The notes below the pieces were generated by a model. The model did not search any database. It was given only the letters and a program-made list of their open reading frames with translations, and was not told where the DNA came from. Of a stretch of 64,000 nt of DNA, positions 1 through 12,900 are shown piece by piece. This DNA comes from Siphonodentalium dalli (lineage: Eukaryota; Mollusca; Scaphopoda; Gadilida; Siphonodentaliidae). Each line of letters opens with the position of its first letter. The stretch's first letter is position 1. Both the position numbers and the translations under genes were made by a program. The stretch covers positions 98,415,319 to 98,479,318 of the forward strand of contig CP136066.1 in NCBI GenBank assembly GCA_032622095.1, in the 5' to 3' direction.

Positions 1-452
1 GTATCAAATCCAGTCGTAAGTCGGGATTTTTTTAACCCTGTGCCAATGTATTCTCTTATATATGCGAGTCTACCATAGGTCACCTCGCATATATAAGAGA
101 ATGCATTGGCTTAACAATTTTTTATCATGTTTTTTAAATAAATGTTTCTTACAATTTTTAGGACATAAAATAAAAAAAACATCCATTACCCTGCAGGGAG
201 CCCCACACATATATATAAGCACATAGAAGAGTGTCGTCTGCTCATGTTTGTCTGGGGCTCTGTATGGGTGAAATTATAAAATTGTTAAAGAATACAAGAA
301 AACATTATTAAAATTGTAAAAAATTCTTAGGCCAATGCATTCTCTTATATATGCGAGGCGACCTATGGCCGACTCGCATATAAAAGAGAATGCATTGGCA
401 CAGGGTAAAAAAATCCCGACTTCCGACTGGATTTGATATGGCGGGTCACATA
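1..452. mobile_element. Double-hairpin MITE, left end cut by the window edge
   Basis: Outer inverted repeats (caaatccagtcg... and ...cgactggatttg) enclose two near-perfect palindromes at about 38-111 and 331-401. Each palindrome has 27-nt arms (gccaatgcattctcttat...). Between them is AT-rich sequence with a CCCTGCAGGG site. The same element recurs at 24.4 kb and at both ends of the 56.6-61.9 kb composite. Confidence 0.8.
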
Positions 453-494
453 CATGTATACGCAACAACTCTGTCTCACATTGCTTAACCATTT
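363..494 (-). CDS. Uncertain last exon of the SPRY-TIR gene
   Basis: After acceptor tgcttccag the phase-0 frame reads KWLSNVRQSCC and continues to a TAG at 363-365. The first ~14 codons could finish the TIR domain. The rest lies inside the double-hairpin mobile element ending near 450, so the tail would be transposon-derived. Alternatives are a donor just after the TGC codon (gtatac) or a true last exon left of the window. Confidence 0.3.
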   Translation of the reverse strand, partial: KWLSNVRQSCCVYMYVTRHIKSSRKSGFFYPVPMHSLLYASRP

Positions 495-818
495 CTGGAA
501 GCAGACGAAAGATAACAAACATGCAGAGGAAGTCATATTTATTGGAGGACAATGTTCAGATAGTAAATTCAACAAACGTGGTCGTTTTATTGAACTTACT
601 ATATCAACATTTTATATGAGAACTACTCGTCGATGAGTATTTACTATAGATAGGGTAAACTAATTTTCGAAAAGCCCGAACTGTATGTGTTCTCTACAAC
701 CGTATCCACAATTTAAAGATGCTGCCATTTCGAGCTTTCGTGTAGTTTCATGCCGCTGCATTTATGACATCTGCACACCAATGTACTTTGCTACCCAGAC
801 GCCACATGGTTTACATAC

Positions 819-997
819 CTTATTTTCCGTTACCATGGAGTCGATTCGGCATGAGATAGCATCTTCTGGTAGCATGCTCGTGTGATAGATATTTATTTTA
901 TCCTTCAAACTGTTAAATTTGTCAGAAAGAGGACTTAATGTCCCGGATGGAGGCCAATCAACGTCATCATCCAAGAACACAAGTAGAATAGGCAAAC
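819..997 (-). CDS. SPRY-TIR exon 16: C-terminal part of the TIR domain
   Basis: 179 nt, phase 1 to phase 0, from acceptor tttccag to donor gtatgt. Encodes GLPILLVFLDDDVDWPP, the TIR strand D signature (P-I-x-P-V/L-like), and then a helical segment ending SMVTENK. Joined to exon 15 it reads FDSG-LPILLVFL, which fits the TIR fold. Confidence 0.72.
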
Positions 998-3900
998 CTG
1001 GAAAGCAAATTTCAATCTCGTAGTAACCAGGACTCGGTCATAGCCAATCAGAAGGTAGACGCGTGGATGTCTGATGCGAAACGTAGGCGGTGACGTCATA
1101 CTGCGAAGAAAGCCCTAGTATATAGCACTTGTAGTAAAGGGTGTAGTAAAGGGTGTCGGAATGTTTTAGACTATCGAACGCGTAGGCGAGTGGTTATATA
1201 TATAAAACCCTTGGAATCTACTGAATTCATTCTTCAGTTTCTATCCATTTAAATATTGGCATGATATACATTTAATTTAGACGGATATAAGTTAGCAAAC
1301 GACAGTTTAGAGGACAAATTCCGACGATTAATTTTATAATTAAAATAACCAAAATACCATAGGAATCTCTTATCACCCTTCATCTAGTGAGAAATGCTAA
1401 AAAAATGATTTCTAAAATATTTCTGACAAAAGCTAAAGATACAATAATCGCTCCTAAATGACTATAAATTTCATTGGCTTCAGGGTAACATATTTTATTC
1501 GAGTTTGATACCAATTTCCGTTGTTGAACAAAATGTTCATATATAATACTTTTTGGAAAAATTTCTACTAGATTTGACAGTGGTTCGCATTATTTTTGTG
1601 TAATTAATCGATTCTGATGACTAAAGTGTAGTTTGAAGACATATTGTTGTTGGAATCTGATGATACTGGGACCATCGAATCGGATTGTGTCCTTTTAAAT
1701 ATATTTAAATACAAATTAAAGTTATAGAGTTTAAAAAAATCGGCTCGCGAACTTTTTTTTCCAGCATAGTCCAGTGCATGTATTGTTAAGACTCTGAAAC
1801 GCTGCAATATTGTACATAAACTTACCACTGTCGAAGGCGATTCTGCACTCTTTGAACATCGATTCGCTATTATAGTTCGAGTCTGATAACATCATTATCA
1901 CAGCATTGCTTGAGCATATTATATTCTCTATGGACGGAGATTCGTGAGTATTAGCGGATTTCTTCACATCGTACCTCTCCATCAACCTGAAAGTTGAATA
2001 AGAACTTCCATTATCCTCAGGAAGATGTTTGGTTTATTGTGGGTTGGTCGGTCGTTTCGACCACTAGGCCAAGCCTGACTTTAGTGTGTCCTGTCATTTG
2101 CAGAATGAGGTCCCCAGAGAGTGGATTTAGTGATGCTATCCCGAATAGCATCACTATATATATTCACACACAGGGGACCTCATTCTGCTTAGGCCTCATC
2201 TTCTCTGTAAAGTTTCTTTATTATCAAATTTCTATAGAAACTTTCATCACATAGATTCTATTTCTTTTTTAGTTATTTTTGCTATATCCGCAAATTGTCA
2301 GAATACACATTGCATAATCGAGGTTCCGAACGGTTTACAACACAATATTCACAATTTGGGAACATCAATCTGAGTCTATGACTCCCCATAGCAGATGAGG
2401 CCATGCAGAATGAGGTCCCCATAGGGTGAATTTGGTTATGCAATCCCGATGTGCGGGATAGCTAGCGTCACTAAATTCACCCTCTGGGGACCTCATTCTG
2501 CAAATGACAAGCACATTATGCTCAGACTTGCACTAGGCTATATCAGGACTGTAGGTGGACGAGAGATTGCGTAGAAATGTTGATCGATTACACCGAGAAA
2601 TAAACTCCATGCAATGCACGTAGTAACAATGTTAACCGATATACCAGAAAGCAACTGAGTTGTCAGATACACAAATCAGCTTAAACTAGCGCTGAATATG
2701 TCGTTGTTCGGCTGTTTTCGTGCAAAAATACACCCAGGGATCTCCTAAATGTACAAAAAGACACATAGGATCTCACAAACTGTGCAAAAGTCACCCAGCA
2801 TATCAGACTTTATTTAAAAAAATCTGTTTTAGATTAGTCCGCAATTTAATTATTATTACATTAATGATTTGTTTGTGATTTAAGAGTGAAATTTCAAGGG
2901 AATTTGAATGGATATTCATTCCACTGTCGAAGACGAACGATAGTTTGAGATCATGTGTGTCTTTTTGCATGTTTGCGATATCCTGGGTGTCTTCTGCACG
3001 ATACCATGCGATAATGGACCAATTCGGCTTCACTATATATAGCCCCCTCCCCTTTCGCGCAGATTACAAACTCATGTCTCTCGGTATTCGAACAAGCTTC
3101 GCTATTGTGTTGGACGTCTTATGGCAGCTTAATGCGCAATTTCACATTATCAACCGAGCCACCCCCCTCAGGAACATGTAAACACTACTAAATACAGGCA
3201 CACAGAACTTTTTTCACGAAATATACGTTGCTTTTAAGTTAGTTTCAAATGCAAACATTATGACATTTAAATCTGCATGAATCAGACAACATAATATATC
3301 AGATTTATGGAGGTACAGGTATATGTGCTTGCTTCATTGAGCATTAACAAATTCTCATTTCTTATTACCGAAATGGCAATGCATCGATCAGAATGGCACA
3401 TTGAGATGTCCCACAACTCATATTAAGCTTCAGATATAGAAATTACACATACCCATCTATAAGGTTTTCGACAGGGTCCGTGTCTATCAACATGTGACAC
3501 ACATATAACCTTTGTTTAGCATCGTTGTCCTTCATGGTTGTGTCGTCTGTAATATAAAGTGAACTACAACAAAACAAATATAACCCTTTCTATAATAAAT
3601 ACTTATTGATAAGTAGTTCCCTTATAGGAAATGTTCAGATAATAAGTTAAACAATTTACAAACGACCATGTTGAGCTTATTATCTGAATATTCCCACCAG
3701 TGAATAGTAATCCTTCTACACTTAGACTACTATATTTTCATCTCTCTTTCGTCTGCTCAGTTGAACTTACTGTCTAAACATTTCCAACCAGTGGATCTGA
3801 ATCATTGAATCATTCTGCTCTTGAATTATCTTTAATTTCGTATAATTTTATTACATGAACACCCATCTAAATTGTTAATAGACCATTCCAATGTATACTG

Positions 3901-6900
3901 TTATAACTGAATGGGAGAATCCATTCAGTACATGCGCTAATTTAACCCCCTTGTTATGTTATTTTTAGCATGCTAACCGTTCGCCGTTTACCCCCCCCCC
4001 CCCCTATTCACTGTTATTTTTTAGCATGTTACCCATTCGTCATGTTACCCCCCCTTTTTTCGCTGTTATTTTTTTTTTTAGCATGTTATCACCCCCAATT
4101 TCACAGTAACTTTTAATAATTTCTTCGATTTATGATTTTATGCGTTTCTGTATTTTTATAACGTCTAGTTCTACTGTTTTGTTGATAACCATAATTATGT
4201 CTTAAGCCGCTTTCACACATGTCCGTTTCTCGGATGCGTTTCCTTGCGTTTCTAATATTTTAACGCATCCGGAAAACGCATCGGTCGAAATAGTGAAGCT
4301 AGCCACACATGCTTGTGTATGATTTTTTAGAAACGCAGGCGAAACGCAGCATTTCAAGTCCGTGACATGAACAAAAGAAACGCATCCGGCAAACGCACAT
4401 GTGTGAAAGACCCAGTGATATTATCACTGTTTTGACCGATGCGTTTTCCGGATGCGTTAAAATATTAGAAACGCAAGGAAACGCATCGGAGAAACGGACA
4501 TGTGTGAAAGCGGCTTTATATTTGCAATTGTATTTTATGTTTAACATGTCAAGCGTTTTAGAGCACTTCGGTGGATTTTACGCTATACAAAACTGTTATT
4601 TATTTATTTATTATTTATTCATGGGAAGAAGCCTTGAACCAATTTTGGTCAAATTCCGATAACGATATTGATGATGAGTGCCATGAAACGACATAACAAT
4701 TTAACTTGATATATTAGATTGTTACCCCCCCCCCCCAGTCTGATCACTGCCCTCACGTATACAAAATGTAATTATTATAACATTTTTTATTTAATTATTA
4801 TTGATTGCAATTCATTCTAATATGATCTGGCCAATTTCTAAATGAATACGGACTGTCAACTCTCTCAGAAAAAAACGAGGAATGAATTGTGACTGACAAA
4901 AGTCTTAAATAAAAAATGTGAGATTTCCTTACATTCAGTATTACGCGATGGATGTGTTCAGACCACCGTGAGATTTCCTTACATTCAGTATTACGCGATG
5001 GATGTGTTCAGACCACCGTAAACGAGGGGTGAGATTTCCTTACATTCAGTATTACGCGATGGATGTGTTCAGACCACCGTGAGATTTCCTTACATTCAGT
5101 ATTACGCGATGGATGTGTTCAGACCACCGTGAGATTTCCTTACATTCAGTATTACGCGATGGATGTGTTCAGACCACCGTAAACGAGGGGAACATAACTC
5201 TGTCTTGCAAGTTTGTGACAAAAATATAAGACAACGTTTAGATTGTTGGAGCCATAACGCATACATTGCATGGCACAGAGGGACTGTCAATCAAACCATA
5301 GGTCGAGTTTTGTTCTGACTAAAACATATAGGCCTAAGTGTGATATTAGTAGAGATATAGACAAAACACAACGCGCATCTTAATCGAGACCCTTTTATCG
5401 AATGAGTTGCGGATGGCGCAAGGATATATTTCGCGAGAGCGTAGCTCGAGCGAAATATAACTTTGCGCCGTCCGCAACGAGTTCGATAAAAGATTCGAGA
5501 TTATGATGCAAGTTGTGTTCTGTATTTATTCTACACCGTTCAGTCAGATAAGTTCAATCCACGAATGTCACCTCCATTGTTACTATATAGCTACCTTTAT
5601 TGTGATTTAAGTCTGACAAATAACCAGTAATTATGTGGGGATCACCGGAAGCGGATGATCGACGTAATGTACGTCATCTTTCTTGGCGACAACGTCAACA
5701 AGAATAGTTCCGGCTTGTATTCCACTAGAGGTATACACTTATATGTATTCAATGGCTGGGATTCCGTTGAATACATGTGACTCGCGCCAATGGGTGTGGA
5801 GTAAATATTATATATCCAAGTGAGCACTAACCTTTTTCATAAATATTTGGCATATATTGCATGACGTCAGCCATGAGATCGGCATTAAACGTCTCCGTTT
5901 GTTCAGCTTTAAACGTTTCATTTTCCGCCCACCATGACTGAATGAGCATCTGAGACAGATCTGGGGGCGTGGAATTGGTGGTCACCTCCACTGAATCACC
6001 TGTAATAAAGGGAATCATACATCGGTTGTCAATTAACGTTTTTATTGTGAGATGTGTTATCCCATTAAATTAAATAAACTGGCTCACTACCATATCAAAA
6101 TTTTTTGTTATAAGATGCCCTTAATAAATTTCTTTTAGATTGTTTTATAGACGATTATTCTGTACGTGTATGTGTGTATATGAATAACATGCCATCTAAT
6201 TAAAGGTACTCAATCCGATCAGACGCTCCTAAATTACTATGTCTTTGGTTCCGGGGGTAAAAAATATTTAATTCGAGTCGAGGAACCCACCCATCAAAGC
6301 TCATAGTGATCAGATATCGATTTGTGATGTTTGTTATTTCTCGAGATGTGTAATAATATGTGGCCCAGAAACAAGTGGTCAAACGGAGGGTCTCGGACAA
6401 AATTGCGGATAAAGATGGATAACTCTAAAATAAAGTGGTAATACGGTCAAATTTCGTGATATTTTATTGATAGTACGCATATTTTGTTGAACAAAATGTT
6501 GATAAATAACACGTTTTTTGAAATTTGATACCATAGTTGACAGTGGTTAGCATTATTTTGTTGCAATAAATCGATTCTGATAACTAAAGCCTATTTTGAA
6601 GAAGTGTTGTTGTTGTATCTTGATGGTATGTGGACCGTCTGATCGGATTGAGTACCTTTAATAATTTATATATAGCGATATTTGTTTTGGGAGAAGCAGG
6701 AAGCCTTCCCGGAAGGCTACGTTGGCTATGTTAGCCCCAACAATACACTGCATTATTACCTCGCATGTAATACGTTACTTCCATTGTATTATTCATGTAT
6801 GTATTGTTAATAAAATTATCCCATCCTATGCCATTAACTCATACATTGGAATGGTAAATTTTTCATTTTGAGGAGTGTTTTGATGATACATCAGGTGGCC

Positions 6901-9900
6901 GCAGGACTGATGGGATCCTATTCAGCCATTTGTTCGGAGGGAATATTCAGATAAGTTCAAGTGATTTGGAAACAAATACATGGTACTCGAAAAATCAACG
7001 GAGGTCAGATACCACCCACACGGACCTTATATCCTGGAATTGTTCACCCCACCCCAGCCCTATCGTCGCTATATCGTCACCTTCGTGGTCGAGATAGGCC
7101 GCCAGGTAGACACCACCGACTTGCTGTTGAAACATTTGATGATGGAAGACCTCTCCATTTTTTGTTAAGTAAACAATTATCGACTGTCGAGATCTGGGAT
7201 CCTGGTTGTCCCGCCTGATAACGCACAGACCGAAAACATCCGTGATTATAGCAGCATCCGAATCGTGTCTGGTCGTAACTGTAAAAGATAAAATTCCGGT
7301 GTCCAGTCTCATTAAAGATGCTCTATATCACTTACTAGAAATAACAAATCATTAAAACCCCAAAAGCAAAGAGGTCAAACCATTAAAACCCTACAAGAAA
7401 TGAGTAATAGACTATAAGCGGCAAACGATTGAATTAAGGGATTTTTGACACCTCGTGTACGTACCCCCGGAAACAATAGCCGTCGGCAGATCGAGATGCT
7501 CCCAAAATACGCCCGTGGTTTGTCAAAAATGTAGGTATGGATAAATTGTCATCTGATATGATGGTTCAAAGACAGAGCTCAATAATCAAATTGAGGGCAA
7601 ATTCCAACAAAGGGAACTCCGGAGAATATTGTGGGGGGGGGGGGGGGGTGGAACCCAAATTAGAAAGTTATCCGGAAATGGGCCATAACTCTGGTGAAAA
7701 TTGGCGGGTGGAATTCGAACTTGACCTGTGTTCATTCCATTCATTTGAGGATATATAAAGTTATCATCCGGAAACTAAAGGCGAACGGGCGGTCGAAGAG
7801 ACCAATAACATAATACCTTCCGTTTTTTAAACGGTGTATAAAAATTCAATAAAACCTTGTTCGAAGACACGTTACCACTGCTATTATCAGAAAGGCAGAA
7901 ATGACATTTGGTTTTACATATTTGACTTAAAATTGTTCTAATATATAGATTGTCAATCAAAATCTTCGTAAAAATAGAAACACATATCCTGTCTCAGTTT
8001 GTGGAAAAAATAAGAAGAAAAAAATAGGAAGAAAAAAAAAGCCTCATTGGGCACTATTTTGAAAGCATGGTTAAAGGTACTCAATCAGATTCGATGGTGC
8101 CCATACAATTAGATTCCAACAACAGCAACATTTTTAGAAATGCCGCTTCAGTTATCAGAATCGATTAACTGCCCAAAAATAATGCTAACGACTGTCAACT
8201 ATAGTATGAAATTTCCCGAAACGTATTATTTAACAACATGTTGTTCGACGAAATTTGGCCTTATTATCGACAGAAAGCCTCTTGATTTTAGAGTTCGAGA
8301 GCGTCGCATCGTCGACTTTTACTGGGCCACTAATAAGTCTCGATGGCGAAAAATAGTAGATTTCAGAAATCGATATCTAATAATTCTATTTTCGATAGGT
8401 GGGTTCCTCGACTCGAATCAAATATTGTTTCCCCCCGAATCCAAATAAATAGTAATTGAGGGGCGCTGAATCGGATTATGCATCTTTAACATCGTGCCAA
8501 ATTTCATTCAGATTCAATAACCCATGTCTGAGATATATGCCCGGAAGAACAAGAATGATGCTAATATATGTTTTCGGACTTTATAACTCGGAAATATTTG
8601 TTTCAAACTTCCAATAGATGACCATTTTGATAAAAATAGAAAAATAGATATGTTAATGTTGTTCTAAATACAACAAATTCACCACTATTTACTGGTTGGA
8701 AAATCGAACAATGATAACATTTTCGACATATAAGTCGTGAAAATGTTCCAGCCAATGTTATGTCAGGTATGAAATTCCCAACTGTTGAACATTTTGACCA
8801 TAGTTGGAGGTGATCGGGACACCCCGAACGCCACATCTCCTGTCGCACGTCCCTGATTCTTGGTATATAAATGGAAGTAACTCACTGTTACTGCATGTTA
8901 TCTCGGTCATGTAAGGGAAGTAAGCGATAGTTCCAGCCTCCACTCCTAACAGCCAGCTCCGTTTTGACGTGGCGCTCGCTAGACCGAACGCCATCAACGA
9001 GTGTCCGCTTACTCTATCAACATGGAACTCCACAAAATCCTGATCTGCAAGGGAAAGCGGACGGAATCATTCCACAAACTCGGGAAATGACGTTAAAACA
9101 TTATTTTTCAACTATCTCTCAAGATGCCTACACTGCCAAAAAGGATTTTCTTATTTTGAGGGAAAACACTTAAAATAAGTACAATTATCTTGGGAGTATA
9201 CTTAGAAAATGTTCTTGCATCATAGTTTTTTATAGTTCCTTATAGAAATTTAAATTCTAATTTATATGAGAATATTGTTCTTAATGTTTTCTAAGAACAG
9301 TTTAAATATTTTTCACATATTTTCTTAATAGTAAGAAATAATTTCTTAAATCCTTTGAAGTATTTTTCTCAATATCTAGAAAAAGTTAAGAAATATTTTC
9401 TTATATCCTAGAAAGTCTTATTCTCAGTATCTAGACAAATGTAAGAAATAGCCGAAGATAACGTTACATTAAAAATAGAAGCCCAAATCCTATAATTATG
9501 CCCCACATCATATATTGGGTAATTGGAGTATAAAATATCTTGCATTTTACACTCTAAGAATTATGAAAAACCTAATGATTTTCACATGTTTTTTGGCCAC
9601 CAAAAACCAAGAATAGGGGCAGGGTTTCTTCAATGTCCGACCGACTTCTTGTGTATTCGTTATAGAACCAATATAGCGTCTCCAAGAACCAATTTAGTAT
9701 CAGTAAGAGTTGGTTCTTCTTGAGTTAGGTAAAGTAAGCTACATATTCAAACACAAAGCATTTTGTTGATATATGAATGAATAGACAACAAGGAAATGAG
9801 AGTCAGATTTCGTCTTACATTCGGAAACAACAGAATTTGATCCCACGTTTACCGTGAATTCCCCATTGAACATTGAACAAAGTTTATTGGTACTTTTTCT

Positions 9901-12900
9901 TCCTAGTCAAACATAAGTTATGTAGCTTTTGAAATATGTTGATGGCAGATTCACGTACCTGGTTTAATTAAAGGTACTGGGGCCATCACCCAAAGAACCG
10001 AGTCACCGTGTTCAAGATCTCTCTGTGTAACAGTAAACCTGTTACCAATGGCGTTAGTAGTTTCTTGATTATATATCCAAGTCCGGATGTCTGCCTGGAA
10101 AACGAACAAATTCATTTGTATTCTTTGAAGATTTGTGTAAGCGAATGTATGACATCCAGGTAAACAAGTAACATACGAGCTCGAAATTGAAATGTCGAGC
10201 TTGAAGTATGAATATGTGAAATGTATTTCGATTTGGGTCAGGTGCATGGTTAGACGCTCCCCGTTGGGCGTGTCGACCTCAGAATTTACAACTGCACCCC
10301 CTTGAACCAGACCAAAATTTCGACCCCAGCCAATTCCATTTGCACCCCCCCCCCCCCGTTTGTGTCGTATTTTTCCAACTGTCACCCTAGATGGCTATTT
10401 CAGCCCAAAATGTTTTACTGAAATTGGAAAGTATGTCGACTTTCGTCCTAAAATCGACATATAATTAACGAATGAACAATTTTTCAGTGCGCCATATACA
10501 TAATTATGGCATGCTTGAACTCTGAAATTGTTCACTGATTTAATGTCAAGCTCCTAATTGAATCTTCGGTGTGCGCTATACACGAAATATGTGATATCAT
10601 ATCGTGAAATGATATGATCTTCTATACATCTATACATATCACACTAAAATTAATACTGATTTCAAATTAAAGTATCAGAACAATTTCATTTATTATTGGA
10701 CTGAAATCGAAAGAACGTGATTCCCCACCGTGTGATATATATGGTATTATAATCAGTGGGTGCTTGAAGTTCGGATTATTCACGTTTAAATATAGCTACT
10801 GCAGTTAACATGATTATGTCGAACAGAAACACTTTTTATAGTTTTCTGATGCCCGTGTGTGATTTCAAGCTCCAACGTGCATATATGGTAGTATACTTAC
10901 TGTGTCCACCGAAGGTTTCCCAGAAACTCTCCCTGGCCAATCAACCTCTGCCATGATAGGACCATTCTTCAGTGTTACAGTTGCGTAGATGTTTTCAGAC
11001 TCCGCCACAAGGACTTTGCCTCTCCCAACCAGCACCCCGTCTAACGTGAATGCCAATATGACAGAACTGGGTGTGTCGTATTCAACAAAACATCCAATGA
11101 GATCATCTGTGTGAAGAGAGATCGAAGTTTGAAGGTATTTTTAGTTGTACCTAAGCTGTCTCATTTTTGTTGCGAAACAAATACATGCATTTCCATAATA
11201 CTACAGTATTTTATAATCTGACATATGTTATCAGTGTGCAATGAGATAAGTCTGATGCCTTACCTCAGTTGTGTGTATATTATCAGTTTCCGGTCATGTG
11301 ACCACTCTGCAATGGCTGTGTTATTGCCGATTAAAGCATTAGTTAAACTACTATACAACTCGTTATTTCCCGTGAGAACATTAGTCGGCTACGAAATATA
11401 ACGTGGCTACATTTGGTATAGCAACTGAATATACAGAGGGTGAATGATAGAGAATACTGTGAACGATTGTTGCAATTTTCCTTGAAAATGGGGTGGAGGA
11501 TGCCGGAGAGTGGATTCCGGAAAGTTTATTGCTTGTGGTGCGATGACATACAAGTTGATTCGAGAAACTGACAGAATAAAACATTTAAAGAGATAACGTA
11601 ATTGGTAAAGATCCATCAAAATCCAAGACCATCAGAAATCCTGGCTAGATATAAATTCTACATCTGCGTTTAAAACAGGTCAAAGTGTAAATAAGTACAT
11701 TGCAGAACTTCGCCAACACTCAGAACTGTGTAACTACGGGGATATTCTGAATATGATTCGTGACCGATTAGTATGTGGGGTGGCAGATGAGCTGATACAA
11801 TGACCGCTGTTACAAAGTAGTAACTGGACATTAAACAAATCACTAGATATAATACTAGGAATGGAGAGAGAACAAAGCAATGTGCAAGAAATCAGTGAAA
11901 GAATAAAATCGTGCCAAAAGTACAAGCAACATACAAGCATTGAAATTACTTAACCAGAAATCCGACCGTGACACGGAGTGACAAAGTTGAGTGTGGGCGA
12001 TGCGATGGTTCACACAACAGTAATATTTGCATACATAAGTCACATAAGATGTTCGAAAGTGGGTCATTTGGATCGATTATGTAAATACATAGTGCATTGG
12101 GTTCAACCGCCAAATGAAATGGAAGACAGTTCCTCTGTCTAACCAGAATACGAATGACATTTACAATTTGTATAAGGTCAGACAAAGAAGTGTGGATCCA
12201 ATTATTGTGCATTTGAAGGTTTCGGTGAAATACGTACCGTTTGAACTAGATATGGCAGCATCATGTAGTATCACGAGTGAAAAACAGTTCACAACAACTT
12301 TTCAAGAAAGTGCACCCAGTCTTCAGCCTTATAAAAACATATACGAGTCAGACATTGGAAGTTTCTGGAACAGCAAACATTCCAATTGAGTACAGGAATC
12401 AGAGGCTAAATTTACCAATAGCGGTAGTCAAAGTGAAAGGTCTAAATCTTCTAGGCCGAGATTGGCTGCAGCACATCAAGATAGATTGGAGCAAAATAAC
12501 CTTTGTTGGAGCGAATATCGAAAGGGTGAATGAACAATTGCATGACACAGAACAGTCAGTCAGTTAGTATGTGGATGTGTTCCAAGATGAACTGGGTTGT
12601 TGTCGGGGAGCTACGGCAAACATTCATCATAATAAAGGTGTCTATTTTACAGAGCACATTCCGTCCGTTTGCTATCAAACTGAACTCAATCGTTTGAAAA
12701 CCTGGGCGTGATAAAACATGTTAAGAGTTCAGATTTGAAAAACCTGTTGAGAGTACATATTGGGCTACACCAGTGGTGCCTGTTATTAAGAACATTGTAA
12801 GACTCACGGTTAATCGTTGCTCAATGTTGGACAACTATCCAATTCCGAAAGTCCAAACTTGTTAAATACCTATCAAATTGTACTTTTTTACATGTATTGA

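Noticed and set aside
1040-1210. Apparent plus-strand promoter (CCAAT, TGACGTCA, TATATATATAAAA)
   Set aside because: The segment lies in a SPRY-TIR intron. Part of it (aatgtttt.gac.at.gaacgcg) recurs near 15260, so it is probably a repeat. No open frame or donor follows.
8603-8885. Extension of exon 11 to the in-frame stop near 8758
   Set aside because: A consensus gtgagt donor at 8885 keeps phase with exon 12, and the extension shows no SPRY similarity.
10095-10385. Extension of exon 10 to a 144-codon frame
   Set aside because: The acceptor at 10095 and phase agreement with exon 9 define the exon; the upstream part is intron with a poly(C) run.
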